A stretch of DNA of 5,368 nt from Phycisphaerae bacterium (GTDB lineage: Bacteria; Planctomycetota; Phycisphaerae; UBA1845; Fen-1342): positions 1-5,368 of the forward strand of contig JALHOX010000313.1 in NCBI GenBank assembly GCA_022842805.1, read 5' to 3'. A program made the translations under genes and the position numbers. Within the stretch, counting starts at the first letter, position 1; each line of letters opens with the position of its first letter. Positions 1 through 5,368 of this stretch are shown one piece after another. The notes below the pieces were generated by a model. It was given only the letters and a program-made list of their open reading frames with translations. It did not search any database and was not told the DNA's origin.

Positions 1-526
1 GCCTGGCGGCGGATATCCCGAAGAAAGCTATGAGCGCGGCGTCTCGGTGGCGGTCGGTTCCTACCGCCAGTCGCGGGCCGACCCGCTCGCCGGTCATAAG
101 ACGACCAGCTATTTCGCGCGGCTGGCGGCGCTCCGCACTGCCCATCAGGCCGGGGCCGCCGAGCTGCTGTGGCGCAGCGACGATGGCACGATCGCGGAGG
201 GATCGATCAGCAATGTTTTCGCGGCAATCGACGGGCGACTGGTGACGCCGCCGCTCGATTGCGGGATTTTGCCGGGTGTGACGCGGGGGATCGTCCTTGA
301 GCTGGCGCGCGCCCTGCGGATCGACGCCACGGAGGCGCGCATCTCCGTCGACGCGCTGCACTCCGCCGACGAAGTGATGCTGACCAACAGCATGATGGAA
401 ATCTTGCCCGTGATCGCGCTCGACGGCCGCGCCGTGGGCGGAGGCTCCATGGCAGGCCCGGTCGCGCGGCGGCTGCTGGCGGCTTATCGCTCACTCGTGC
501 GGGAGGAGTGCGAAGATCATGAGTGA
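1..526 (+). CDS. Class IV PLP-dependent aminotransferase / aminodeoxychorismate lyase-like enzyme, C-terminal part
   Basis: The reading frame is open from base 2 to the stop at 524-526, so the gene starts before the window. The 174 visible residues are the C-terminal part; relatives are about 270-300 residues, so roughly 100 are missing. Fold-type IV signatures are clear. HKTTSY holds the probable Schiff-base lysine (codon 98-100, visible residue 33). AEGSISNVF carries the Glu expected to pair with the pyridine nitrogen of PLP. TPPLDCGILPGVTR forms the phosphate-binding region, and ADEVMLTNSMMEILPV is the conserved late motif. The family includes branched-chain aminotransferase, D-amino acid aminotransferase and 4-amino-4-deoxychorismate lyase (folate pathway, PabC). 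The specificity-determining N-terminal half is absent, so I cannot choose among them; the lyase-like group is my mild preference. It is a soluble cytoplasmic enzyme. Its last 8 nt overlap the next gene, implying an operon. The Met at 47 is internal to the family fold and is not the start. Confidence 0.9.
   Translation, partial: PGGGYPEESYERGVSVAVGSYRQSRADPLAGHKTTSYFARLAALRTAHQAGAAELLWRSDDGTIAEGSISNVFAAIDGRLVTPPLDCGILPGVTRGIVLELARALRIDATEARISVDALHSADEVMLTNSMMEILPVIALDGRAVGGGSMAGPVARRLLAAYRSLVREECEDHE
501..508 (+). promoter_or_regulatory. Ribosome binding site for the Nif3-like gene
   Basis: GGGAGGAG lies inside the end of the aminotransferase gene, 10 nt before the ATG at 519. It is a strong anti-Shine-Dalgarno match and decides this start over the in-frame GTG at 534, which has no comparable site. 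Because it is within translated sequence, ribosomes finishing the upstream gene at 526 would keep it open, which fits translational coupling. Confidence 0.7.
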
Positions 527-1748
527 GCGACGCGTGCCCCGCGGCGCGAGTCGTCGCGCCAAAACCACCCGCAAACAAAGCGCACTCGCGCCGGCCGCCA
601 CCGCCCGCGCGCTGCTGGCCGAAATCGATCGCCTGGCCCCGCTTCATTTGGCACCCGATTGGGACAACGTCGGGCTGATCGCCGGCGAACTCGACTGGCC
701 GGCGACGCGCGTCCTGACGGCGCTTGATCTGTCGCAGGAAGTGGCGGACGAGGCCATCGGGTTCGGCTGCGACGCGCTGGTGCTCTATCACCCGCCGATC
801 TTCAAGCCGCAGAAGCGGGTCGGCGCGGGCATCGAAGGGCCGCCCGGCCGGATCGCGCGGCTGCTGGGCGAAAAGATCGGCGTCTTCGCGGTCCATACGG
901 CGCTCGACATCGCCCGAGACGGCACCAACGACGCGCTGCTCGACGCATTCGAGATCGGCGAACGCTGGCCGCTGGAGACGTCGGCGGCGACCGTTCAGCA
1001 ATACAAACTGATCGTGTTTGTCCCGCCCGCGGAACTGGCAACATTGCGCACCGCGCTGGCCGCGGCCGGCGCGGGCGTGATCGGTGATTACAGCGAGTGC
1101 GGCTTTTCGCTGCTGGGCCAAGGGTCGTTTCGCGGCGGCTCATCGACTAACCCCAACATCGGCCAGCGCGGCCGCTTGGAGTTCGTCGAGGAAGCGCGGC
1201 TCGAAATGGTCGTGCCGGCCCGCGCCGCCGGCGCCGTCGTGCGAGCGCTCTACGCCGCTCATTCGTATGAGGAGCCGGCCTTCGATCTTTATCCCCTTCA
1301 CGCCGTCGCCGACCGTGGGCAATCCGGGCTCGGGCGGGTCGGCGTGTTGCGCCGGCCGCAGCAGGGAATGGAGCTTCTCGCCGCGATCGGAAAGATCGCC
1401 GACCTGTCGATCGCGACCAGCGTCGGCGATTTGTCGCGCCGCTTCTCACGCGTCGTCGCGGCCGCCGGTTCGTTCGGAGTCGAGAAATTCCGTGATCGCG
1501 ACGCACTGGTGATCACCGGCGAATTCAAGCACCACGACGCGCTGGCGCTGCTCGACCGCGGCGTGTCGGCGATCGCGCTCGGGCACGACGCCAGCGAGCG
1601 GCCGGGCTGGGCACGCTTCACCGCCGCATTGCGGCGCGACGTGCCCGGCGCGACTGTGTCCGCGGCACGCCGCGATCAATCTCCGTTTTCAAGTGTCCAA
1701 CGCGCGCCCCGCAGCGCAACACCTCGCGACAGGAGAACGCCGCGATGA
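519..1748 (+). CDS. Nif3-like (DUF34/YbgI/YqfO family) dinuclear metal centre protein
   Basis: A 409-residue member of the Nif3/DUF34 family, soluble toroidal hexamers with a two-metal site. Family members have been annotated as 'GTP cyclohydrolase 1 type 2', but the general function is unsettled. Residues 1-30 are a basic, probably disordered extension. The first Nif3 half runs about 31-155 with PDWDNVGL (47-53), YHPPIFKPQKR (90-100) and HTALD (126-130). A PII/CutA-like insertion spans about 160-262, with AGAGVIGDYSECGFSLLGQG (183-202) and AHSYEEPAFD (247-256). The second half ends in ITGEFKHHDA (332-341) and GHDASER (355-361). Likely metal ligands are H91, H126, D130, H356 and E360. The usual HHP is YHP here, with Tyr90 in place of the first His, and SAARRDQSPF (381-390) follows the last motif; both recall eukaryotic NIF3L1. 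Residues 391-409 are an Arg/Pro-rich tail of doubtful function that runs over the next gene's ribosome binding site. The length suits the long, insertion-containing bacterial form, which is near 370 residues. It overlaps both neighbours. Confidence 0.93.
   Translation: MSERRVPRGASRRAKTTRKQSALAPAATARALLAEIDRLAPLHLAPDWDNVGLIAGELDWPATRVLTALDLSQEVADEAIGFGCDALVLYHPPIFKPQKRVGAGIEGPPGRIARLLGEKIGVFAVHTALDIARDGTNDALLDAFEIGERWPLETSAATVQQYKLIVFVPPAELATLRTALAAAGAGVIGDYSECGFSLLGQGSFRGGSSTNPNIGQRGRLEFVEEARLEMVVPARAAGAVVRALYAAHSYEEPAFDLYPLHAVADRGQSGLGRVGVLRRPQQGMELLAAIGKIADLSIATSVGDLSRRFSRVVAAAGSFGVEKFRDRDALVITGEFKHHDALALLDRGVSAIALGHDASERPGWARFTAALRRDVPGATVSAARRDQSPFSSVQRAPRSATPRDRRTPR
1731..1735 (+). promoter_or_regulatory. 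Ribosome binding site for the parvulin gene, with ATGA stop/start overlap
   Basis: AGGAG sits 9 nt before the ATG at 1745 and supports that start. The ATG shares bases with the TGA of the Nif3-like gene (ATGA, 1745-1748), the classic arrangement for termination-reinitiation coupling. The site is within the codons of the low-complexity Nif3 tail. Confidence 0.7.
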
Positions 1749-2719
1749 TCCCGTTCAGGCTTCGTTCCGCCGCTCTCAAGCTGCTGATCACGCTCGCCGC
1801 CGCGTCCTCGGCGCTCCGCGCCGACGCTCCCATCGCGCTGATCAACGGCAACCCGATCAACCGCGAAGAGCTGATTGCGGCACTGATCGAGGCGCGCGGC
1901 CTCGAAATGATGCAGCAGCTCATCGTGCTCGAATTGGCCGAGGCCGAAGCCCAGCGGCGAAACATCCGCATCACCGAAGGCGATGTCGATCGCGAGCTCG
2001 ACGACGCGCTGGAGCGCATGCTGCCCGGCAGCCGCGGCAAGCTCTCCGACGATCAGCGACTCGAGGCCCTGCAGCGCGTGCTCAACGACCGCTGCCTCTC
2101 CATGCACGAATTCCGCATCGCGCTGCGTCGAAACGCCTATCTGCGGCGGCTGATCACCACCGACGTCCAGATCACCGAATCGACGATGCGCGAGCAATAT
2201 GCTCGAAAGTACGGCGAAAAGGTCGAGGTGCGCCACATTCAGATCGGCATCCGCAACAACAACCAGCTATTGGCGGCGATCGACGGGATCGCCCGCGGAA
2301 CCGACTTCACGAAGCTGGTGCGCGAATACAGCGAAAACCCGGAGTCGCGCGGGCGCGACGGACTGATGGAACCCTTTACCTTCGCCGACGCGACCATCCC
2401 GGAAGCGATCCGCCAGGCGGCGTTCGACCTGCCCGCCGGCCAGACCTCGCCCAACCCGATCCGCGCGGGCGAGTTTCATCACATCATTCGCGTCGAACGC
2501 AGAATCCCCTCGACCACGCCCTTCGAGGCGGTGAAGGCGGAAGTGGAGCAGGATCTGCGGCGCGAGGCGGAGACCCGGCGAATGAACGAATATGTGAATC
2601 AGCTTTACGATCAGGCCCGCGCCGGCGGACAGATCCGCATTCTCGACGCGGCCCTGCGCGGCAAGCACGAGCAGTTCGAGAAGCAGCGCGCCGCCGGAGC
2701 GCCGAACAACTTGCCCTGA
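1745..2719 (+). CDS. Exported SurA/PrsA-like parvulin peptidyl-prolyl cis-trans isomerase
   Basis: A 324-residue protein with the layout of periplasmic foldases that bind unfolded exported proteins and isomerise Xaa-Pro bonds. Residues 1-28 look like a Sec signal peptide: basic MIPFRLR, a hydrophobic stretch at about 8-24, and a possible cleavage after ADA at 28. No lipobox Cys is present, so it should be soluble rather than a lipoprotein like PrsA. Residues 29-150 resemble the SurA N-terminal chaperone domain, opening with IALINGNPINREEL (30-43) and continuing in long charged helices. The parvulin domain spans about 159-255: VEVRHIQI (160-167) with H164, GTDFTKLVREYSENPESRGR (185-204), the AAFDLPAGQTS stretch (225-235) and FHHIIRVERR (244-253), where H246 matches the second conserved His. 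A helical C-terminus (257-315) probably packs on the N-domain. The canonical GGDLG turn reads GRDGLM, so catalysis may be weak while chaperoning persists. A single parvulin domain makes it smaller than E. coli SurA (two domains, about 430 residues). Confidence 0.88.
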   Translation: MIPFRLRSAALKLLITLAAASSALRADAPIALINGNPINREELIAALIEARGLEMMQQLIVLELAEAEAQRRNIRITEGDVDRELDDALERMLPGSRGKLSDDQRLEALQRVLNDRCLSMHEFRIALRRNAYLRRLITTDVQITESTMREQYARKYGEKVEVRHIQIGIRNNNQLLAAIDGIARGTDFTKLVREYSENPESRGRDGLMEPFTFADATIPEAIRQAAFDLPAGQTSPNPIRAGEFHHIIRVERRIPSTTPFEAVKAEVEQDLRREAETRRMNEYVNQLYDQARAGGQIRILDAALRGKHEQFEKQRAAGAPNNLP

Positions 2720-2767
2720 TCCGCGGCGGCCCGAGCGCCGCCGACCTGCGACCCCGCGGAACGATTC
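2720..2767 (+). promoter_or_regulatory. Intergenic leader with two competing GC hairpins and a weak ribosome binding site
   Basis: Two perfect 7-bp pairings exist in this gap. One is CGGCGGC (2724-2730) with GCCGCCG (2737-2743), loop CCGAGC. The other is TCCGCGG (2720-2726) with CCGCGGA (2754-2760), enclosing 27 nt. They share bases 2724-2726 and so exclude each other. The second would cover most of GGAA (2758-2761), the only Shine-Dalgarno-like sequence before the kinase ATG at 2768. No U-run follows, so this does not look like a normal intrinsic terminator. In DNA this GC-rich, such pairings can arise by chance. Confidence 0.35.
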
Positions 2768-4378
2768 ATGCGTCTGCCTCAGTTGCCGCTGGCCGCGAAG
2801 TACCGATTGCTGTTCGGCTGCGCGGTGCTGCTGATCATCGCCGCGGCGCTGGCGGTGCCCTGGTACTTCCTCGAATTTCTGCTTACGGACGCCCCCTTTC
2901 GCGAGGCCGAGCGGGCCGCGCTCGACCACCTGCACCTCTCGATGGGGCACGCCGGTGGGCCGCCGCCGGCGCCGCACGGCGTCGCGCCCGATGACGACTC
3001 GCCCCAGCCGCGCTATGTGCGGCTTTCATTCGCGACGAACGATCAGGACGCCCTACCGCAACTCGCGGTGGACAAGCTCGATTCGCCGTCACAACTGGAC
3101 TTCGCCCGCCGCGCGCTGCGATCGTTCATCGTTCATCGCGAGCGACAACACGCCTTTGAGCAGGCCATGGAGCGCGACGGGTTGCACTTTCAATACGCCC
3201 GACCGGTGCGGATTACGCGCGGCTGCCTGGCGTGCCACGCCCAGGGCAGCTCCGCCACGCCCTTCGCCGAAAACCAGCTCGCCGGCATGATTTTGGTGGA
3301 TGTGCCCGCGGCACGGTCGGCGGCGGCTCTGCTGCGAAATCGAATGTTGCTGATCGGCGCCGGCGCCCTGGCGGGAATTCTGGCGATCCTCGTCTTCTAC
3401 ATCATCGTGCAGCGGTTCATCCTCGCCCCGATCCAGCAGCTTCGCTCCGTCGCCGCCAAGGTCGCCGGCGGCGACCTGAGCGCCCGCGCCGACGTCGGCA
3501 GCGGCGATGAGTTTGAGCAGCTCGCGAAGAGCCTCAACGACATGCTCGAGCGGCTGCGCGGATCGCAGGAGGAGCTGCGCGAGAAGAATCAGCTTCTGGA
3601 CGAACAGTTGACGCAACTGGCCGAGTCAAACGTCGGGCTCTACGAGGCAAACCGCATCAAGAGCGACTTCCTCGCCAGCGTGTCGCACGAGCTGCGCACG
3701 CCGCTCACCAGCATCATCGGCTTTGCGGAGCTGTTGCGCGAAGGAGTGGCCAACCCCGACCCGCAGCGGCTGTCGCGCTATTCCGAGAACATCCTGCTTT
3801 CGAGCCGCATTCTGTTGGAGATCATCAACGACCTGCTCGACCTGGCGAAGATTGAGGCGGGCAAGGTCGACCTGAATGTGGCGCCGACCGACGTCGCCTC
3901 GCTCGTGCGCACGCTCACCGAACTGGCCCGCGGCAACGCCGGGGCGAAGCAGATTACGCTCGAGTGTCAGGCGCCGTCCGAGCCGGTGATGCTCGACACA
4001 GACGCCGGCAAGCTGCGGCAAGTGCTCTACAACCTGCTTTCGAATGCGATCAAGTTCACCCCCGCCGGCGGCGAGGTCTCGATCCGCGTCGTCCCCGAGT
4101 CGGACGGCCGCGTCTTCTGCGCGGTGCAAGACAGCGGGCCGGGGATCTCACCCGAAAATCAGGAGCGCATCTTCGAGAAGTTTCGCCAGCTCGAGAACCC
4201 CGAAACGCGCACGCAGGGCGGCGCCGGATTGGGCCTCGCGATCGCGCGCGAGTTGACGGGCCTGCTCGGCGGCCAGATCGGCGTGCAGAGCGCGCTGGGC
4301 CAAGGCTCGACCTTCTGGGTGCGGGTGGGTTCCACGAAGGGCGGCGCGGTCTCGCGCCCGCGCCTATCGCTCACGTAA
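2768..4378 (+). CDS. Membrane sensor histidine kinase with extracytoplasmic heme c (CxxCH, DUF3365/Tll0287-like) domain
   Basis: A complete 536-residue orthodox histidine kinase. Transmembrane helix 1 is about 14-38 and helix 2 about 192-214. The region between (39-190) should face the periplasm and holds CLACH (C153, C156, H157), the covalent heme c attachment motif. Its setting, YARPVRITRGCLACH, then LAGMILVDVP, resembles DUF3365/Tll0287-like, PAS-related sensor domains. After helix 2 come HAMP (about 215-267), a coiled coil (264-296) and HisKA with phospho-accepting H307 in SHELRTPL. The HATPase follows: N-box NLLSNAIKF (422-430), G1 DSGPGI (455-460), F-box IFEKF (468-472), G2 GGAGLGLAIA (484-493) and G3 GQGSTFWV (511-518). 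All key residues are present, so it should autophosphorylate. No receiver domain follows and no response regulator gene adjoins. Inferred signal: redox state or a small ligand of the heme. The start has only weak GGAA spacing support, but the basic N-terminus before helix 1 fits. It lies 48 nt after the parvulin gene and may be co-transcribed. Confidence 0.93.
   Translation: MRLPQLPLAAKYRLLFGCAVLLIIAAALAVPWYFLEFLLTDAPFREAERAALDHLHLSMGHAGGPPPAPHGVAPDDDSPQPRYVRLSFATNDQDALPQLAVDKLDSPSQLDFARRALRSFIVHRERQHAFEQAMERDGLHFQYARPVRITRGCLACHAQGSSATPFAENQLAGMILVDVPAARSAAALLRNRMLLIGAGALAGILAILVFYIIVQRFILAPIQQLRSVAAKVAGGDLSARADVGSGDEFEQLAKSLNDMLERLRGSQEELREKNQLLDEQLTQLAESNVGLYEANRIKSDFLASVSHELRTPLTSIIGFAELLREGVANPDPQRLSRYSENILLSSRILLEIINDLLDLAKIEAGKVDLNVAPTDVASLVRTLTELARGNAGAKQITLECQAPSEPVMLDTDAGKLRQVLYNLLSNAIKFTPAGGEVSIRVVPESDGRVFCAVQDSGPGISPENQERIFEKFRQLENPETRTQGGAGLGLAIARELTGLLGGQIGVQSALGQGSTFWVRVGSTKGGAVSRPRLSLT
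3224..3238 (+). other. CxxCH heme c attachment site in the sensor domain
   Basis: These codons give Cys-Leu-Ala-Cys-His (residues 153-157 of the kinase). The two Cys would form thioethers with heme and the His is the usual proximal ligand. Placement between two transmembrane helices puts it on the side where cytochrome c maturation works, which makes a chance motif less likely. Confidence 0.8.
4371..4378. other. Tail-to-tail overlap of the two kinase genes
   Basis: The plus-strand kinase stops with TAA at 4376-4378. The minus-strand hybrid kinase stops with TGA, read from the complement of TCA at 4371-4373. The genes therefore share 8 bp at their 3' ends with no spacer. Each transcript must run into antisense of the other before ending. 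Confidence 0.95.
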
Positions 4379-5368
4379 CGGGCGAGTCTGCCCGATTTCG
4401 CGGCGCTTCCACGGTCGAAAACCGCGGCCCATCGCGCTCCCCCGTTAGAAAACGCTGCAACGTCGCAAACAGCAGCGCACGATTGATCGGCTTGGTGACA
4501 TAGTCATCGCAACCGGCCGAGAGCGCCGCATCGCGATCGCCGACCATGGCGTTGGCCGTCAGCGCCACGATCGGCCCGCGATAGCTCATCTTGCGCAGCG
4601 ATCGGGTCGCCTCCAGGCCGTCGACGTCGGGCATCTGCAGATCCATCAGAATGAGGTGATACGGCGAACCTTCGTGGATGGCCCGCGTCGCCTCCTCAAT
4701 GGCGCGTCGCCCGTCGGGCACCACCGTCAGCTCGATTCCGGCGCGCTGCAGCAGCGTCGCGATCAGTCGCTGATTGTCGGGCCCGTCTTCCGCCAGCAAC
4801 ACCCGGCCGCGCAGCTTCAGGCCTGCGACCGGCGCCGCGCTCGGCCCCGCGCGCCCGTCCGCCGAATCAGGCATGACGTCGACCATCCGCACGCCGTCGA
4901 TCGCCCCCACCGCAATCGACAGCCGAAACGTGCTCCCGATCCCGATCTCGCTGATGGCCGTCAGATCGCCTCCGAGGTGTCGCGCCAGCTTGCGGCTGAT
5001 CGAAAGACCGAGGCCCGTGCCGCCGAAGCGCCGCGCGGTGTCGGGCTCGGCCTGCACGTAGGGTTCAAAGACGCGCTCGAGTTGCGCCTGCGTCATGCCG
5101 ATGCCCGAGTCCTGCACCGCCATCACCAGCAGCGGTCGACCGTCGAAGTCCGTCTCCATGCCCAGTCGCACGCGAATGGAGCCGGCCCGCGTGAACTTCA
5201 CCGCGTTGGCCAGCAAATTGCCCAAAATCTGACGCAAGCGGGTCGGGTCGGTCTCGATGTACTCCGGAATCGGGCCGAGCAACTCCACCTCGGCGGCGAC
5301 ATTCTTGATCTTGGCCCGCGTGCGAATGAGCTCGACCGAGTCGCGCGCGATCAGGATCGGGTCGACCT
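4371..5368 (-). CDS. Hybrid sensor histidine kinase, C-terminal part: HATPase and receiver domain
   Basis: The frame is open to the window's right edge (first full codon at 5366), so the N-terminal sensor and HisKA parts are missing; 331 residues are visible. The GTG at 5288 is internal, because typical pre-HATPase sequence continues upstream of it. The HATPase domain shows DPTRLRQILGNLLANAVKF (N-box Asn at visible residue 54), DSGIGM (86-91), VFEPYVQ (99-105), GGTGLGLSIS (115-124) and GIGSTF (142-147). A linker rich in Gly, Ala and Asp (about 150-185) leads to a receiver, about 187-308. It has acidic pair ED (193-194), phospho-accepting Asp in MDLQMP (residue 242, codon 4643-4641), switch Thr in LTANA (270) and Lys in VTKP (292). 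EDG replaces the common EDN after the acidic pair. No Hpt domain follows; the protein ends about 23 residues later. It should autophosphorylate and pass phosphate to its own receiver. An outgoing Hpt protein would be elsewhere. Signal and target cannot be inferred. Confidence 0.92.
   Translation of the reverse strand, partial: VDPILIARDSVELIRTRAKIKNVAAEVELLGPIPEYIETDPTRLRQILGNLLANAVKFTRAGSIRVRLGMETDFDGRPLLVMAVQDSGIGMTQAQLERVFEPYVQAEPDTARRFGGTGLGLSISRKLARHLGGDLTAISEIGIGSTFRLSIAVGAIDGVRMVDVMPDSADGRAGPSAAPVAGLKLRGRVLLAEDGPDNQRLIATLLQRAGIELTVVPDGRRAIEEATRAIHEGSPYHLILMDLQMPDVDGLEATRSLRKMSYRGPIVALTANAMVGDRDAALSAGCDDYVTKPINRALLFATLQRFLTGERDGPRFSTVEAPRNRADSPVT
4379..4397 (+). terminator. Possible intrinsic terminator of the plus-strand operon
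   Basis: CGGGC (4379-4383) pairs with GCCCG (4390-4394). An optional G-T wobble inside leaves loop AGTC, and the run ATTT follows at 4395-4398. It starts directly after the kinase TAA, the expected place. The stem is short and the T-run is only three, so it would be weak, and Rho-dependent ending is an alternative. It lies within the coding sequence of the opposing hybrid kinase. On the minus strand the hairpin is followed by TTACG, a poorer match. Confidence 0.38.

Noticed and set aside
47..526. A complete short gene starting at the ATG at 47
   Set aside because: The frame is open to the left edge, and the start would fall inside the conserved class IV aminotransferase fold just before the PLP lysine.
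207..1121. Long minus-strand open frame opposite the aminotransferase and Nif3-like genes
   Set aside because: Arg/Ala/Gly-rich composition with no recognisable motif. It is antisense to two genes with clear family signatures; long antisense frames are expected in GC-rich DNA with biased third positions.
1676..2236. Minus-strand open frame opposite the parvulin gene
   Set aside because: No domain motif, and the plus strand encodes a coherent signal peptide and SurA-like domain here.
2267..2977. Minus-strand open frame opposite the parvulin/kinase junction
   Set aside because: No recognisable domain, and its Arg/Gly-rich composition is typical of antisense shadows in this sequence.
1693..2994. 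Long plus-strand open frame spanning the parvulin gene and the start of the kinase gene
   Set aside because: Extreme Arg/Ala/Pro content and no motif. It is an out-of-frame shadow of the parvulin and kinase genes, both of which have clear protein signatures.
3089..4129. Two minus-strand open frames (3089-3616 and 3626-4129) opposite the histidine kinase
   Set aside because: Both are reverse shadows of the HAMP and HisKA/HATPase codons and show no independent motif.
3964..4503. Plus-strand open frame crossing the kinase stop codon
   Set aside because: Arg-rich shadow of the HATPase region in another frame, running into antisense of the hybrid kinase.
4371..5288. A free-standing minus-strand gene starting at the GTG at 5288
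   Set aside because: The frame stays open to 5366 and the upstream codons read as typical sequence before the HATPase domain, so this is the end of a longer hybrid kinase.
1..5368. CRISPR arrays, insertion sequences, tRNA or rRNA genes, attachment sites
   Set aside because: No regularly spaced repeats, transposase motifs, terminal inverted repeats or tRNA-like cloverleaf sequences were seen; nearly every base is protein-coding.

Overview
The window is GC-rich, densely coding bacterial DNA (about two-thirds GC by eye, strongly GC-biased third codon positions). It carries five protein genes, two of them cut by the window edges, and no RNA gene, mobile element or CRISPR array that I can see. 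The proteins suggest a Gram-negative-type bacterium with an exported, cytochrome c-maturing compartment. Planctomycetota is my best guess, from the mix of a eukaryote-like Nif3 variant, a SurA-like parvulin and a c-heme sensor kinase. This is inference; another high-GC phylum such as Myxococcota or Acidobacteriota is possible.

Layout: (1) 1-526 (+), the C-terminal part of a class IV PLP aminotransferase or aminodeoxychorismate lyase-like enzyme. (2) 519-1748 (+), a Nif3/DUF34 dinuclear-metal protein with the PII-like insertion. (3) 1745-2719 (+), a secreted SurA/PrsA-type peptidyl-prolyl isomerase. (4) 2768-4378 (+), a membrane histidine kinase whose extracytoplasmic sensor carries a CxxCH heme c motif and resembles DUF3365/Tll0287. 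(5) 4371-5368 (-), the C-terminal part of a hybrid histidine kinase (HATPase plus receiver), converging on gene 4.

The first three genes are joined by stop/start overlaps of 8 and 4 nt, each with a good Shine-Dalgarno sequence inside the preceding gene, so they look translationally coupled. Gene 4 follows after 48 nt that can fold into two mutually exclusive GC hairpins, one of which would cover its weak ribosome binding site. The two kinase genes overlap tail to tail by 8 bp. The only terminator candidate for the plus-strand operon lies within the 3' coding end of the opposing gene.

The most distinctive item is the heme c sensor kinase. It has no response regulator beside it in the operon, and the facing hybrid kinase could supply a receiver, but that partnership is not shown by the sequence. 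No wholly new system is evident. The unexplained part is the linkage of a metal-centre protein, a periplasmic foldase and a heme-sensing kinase.
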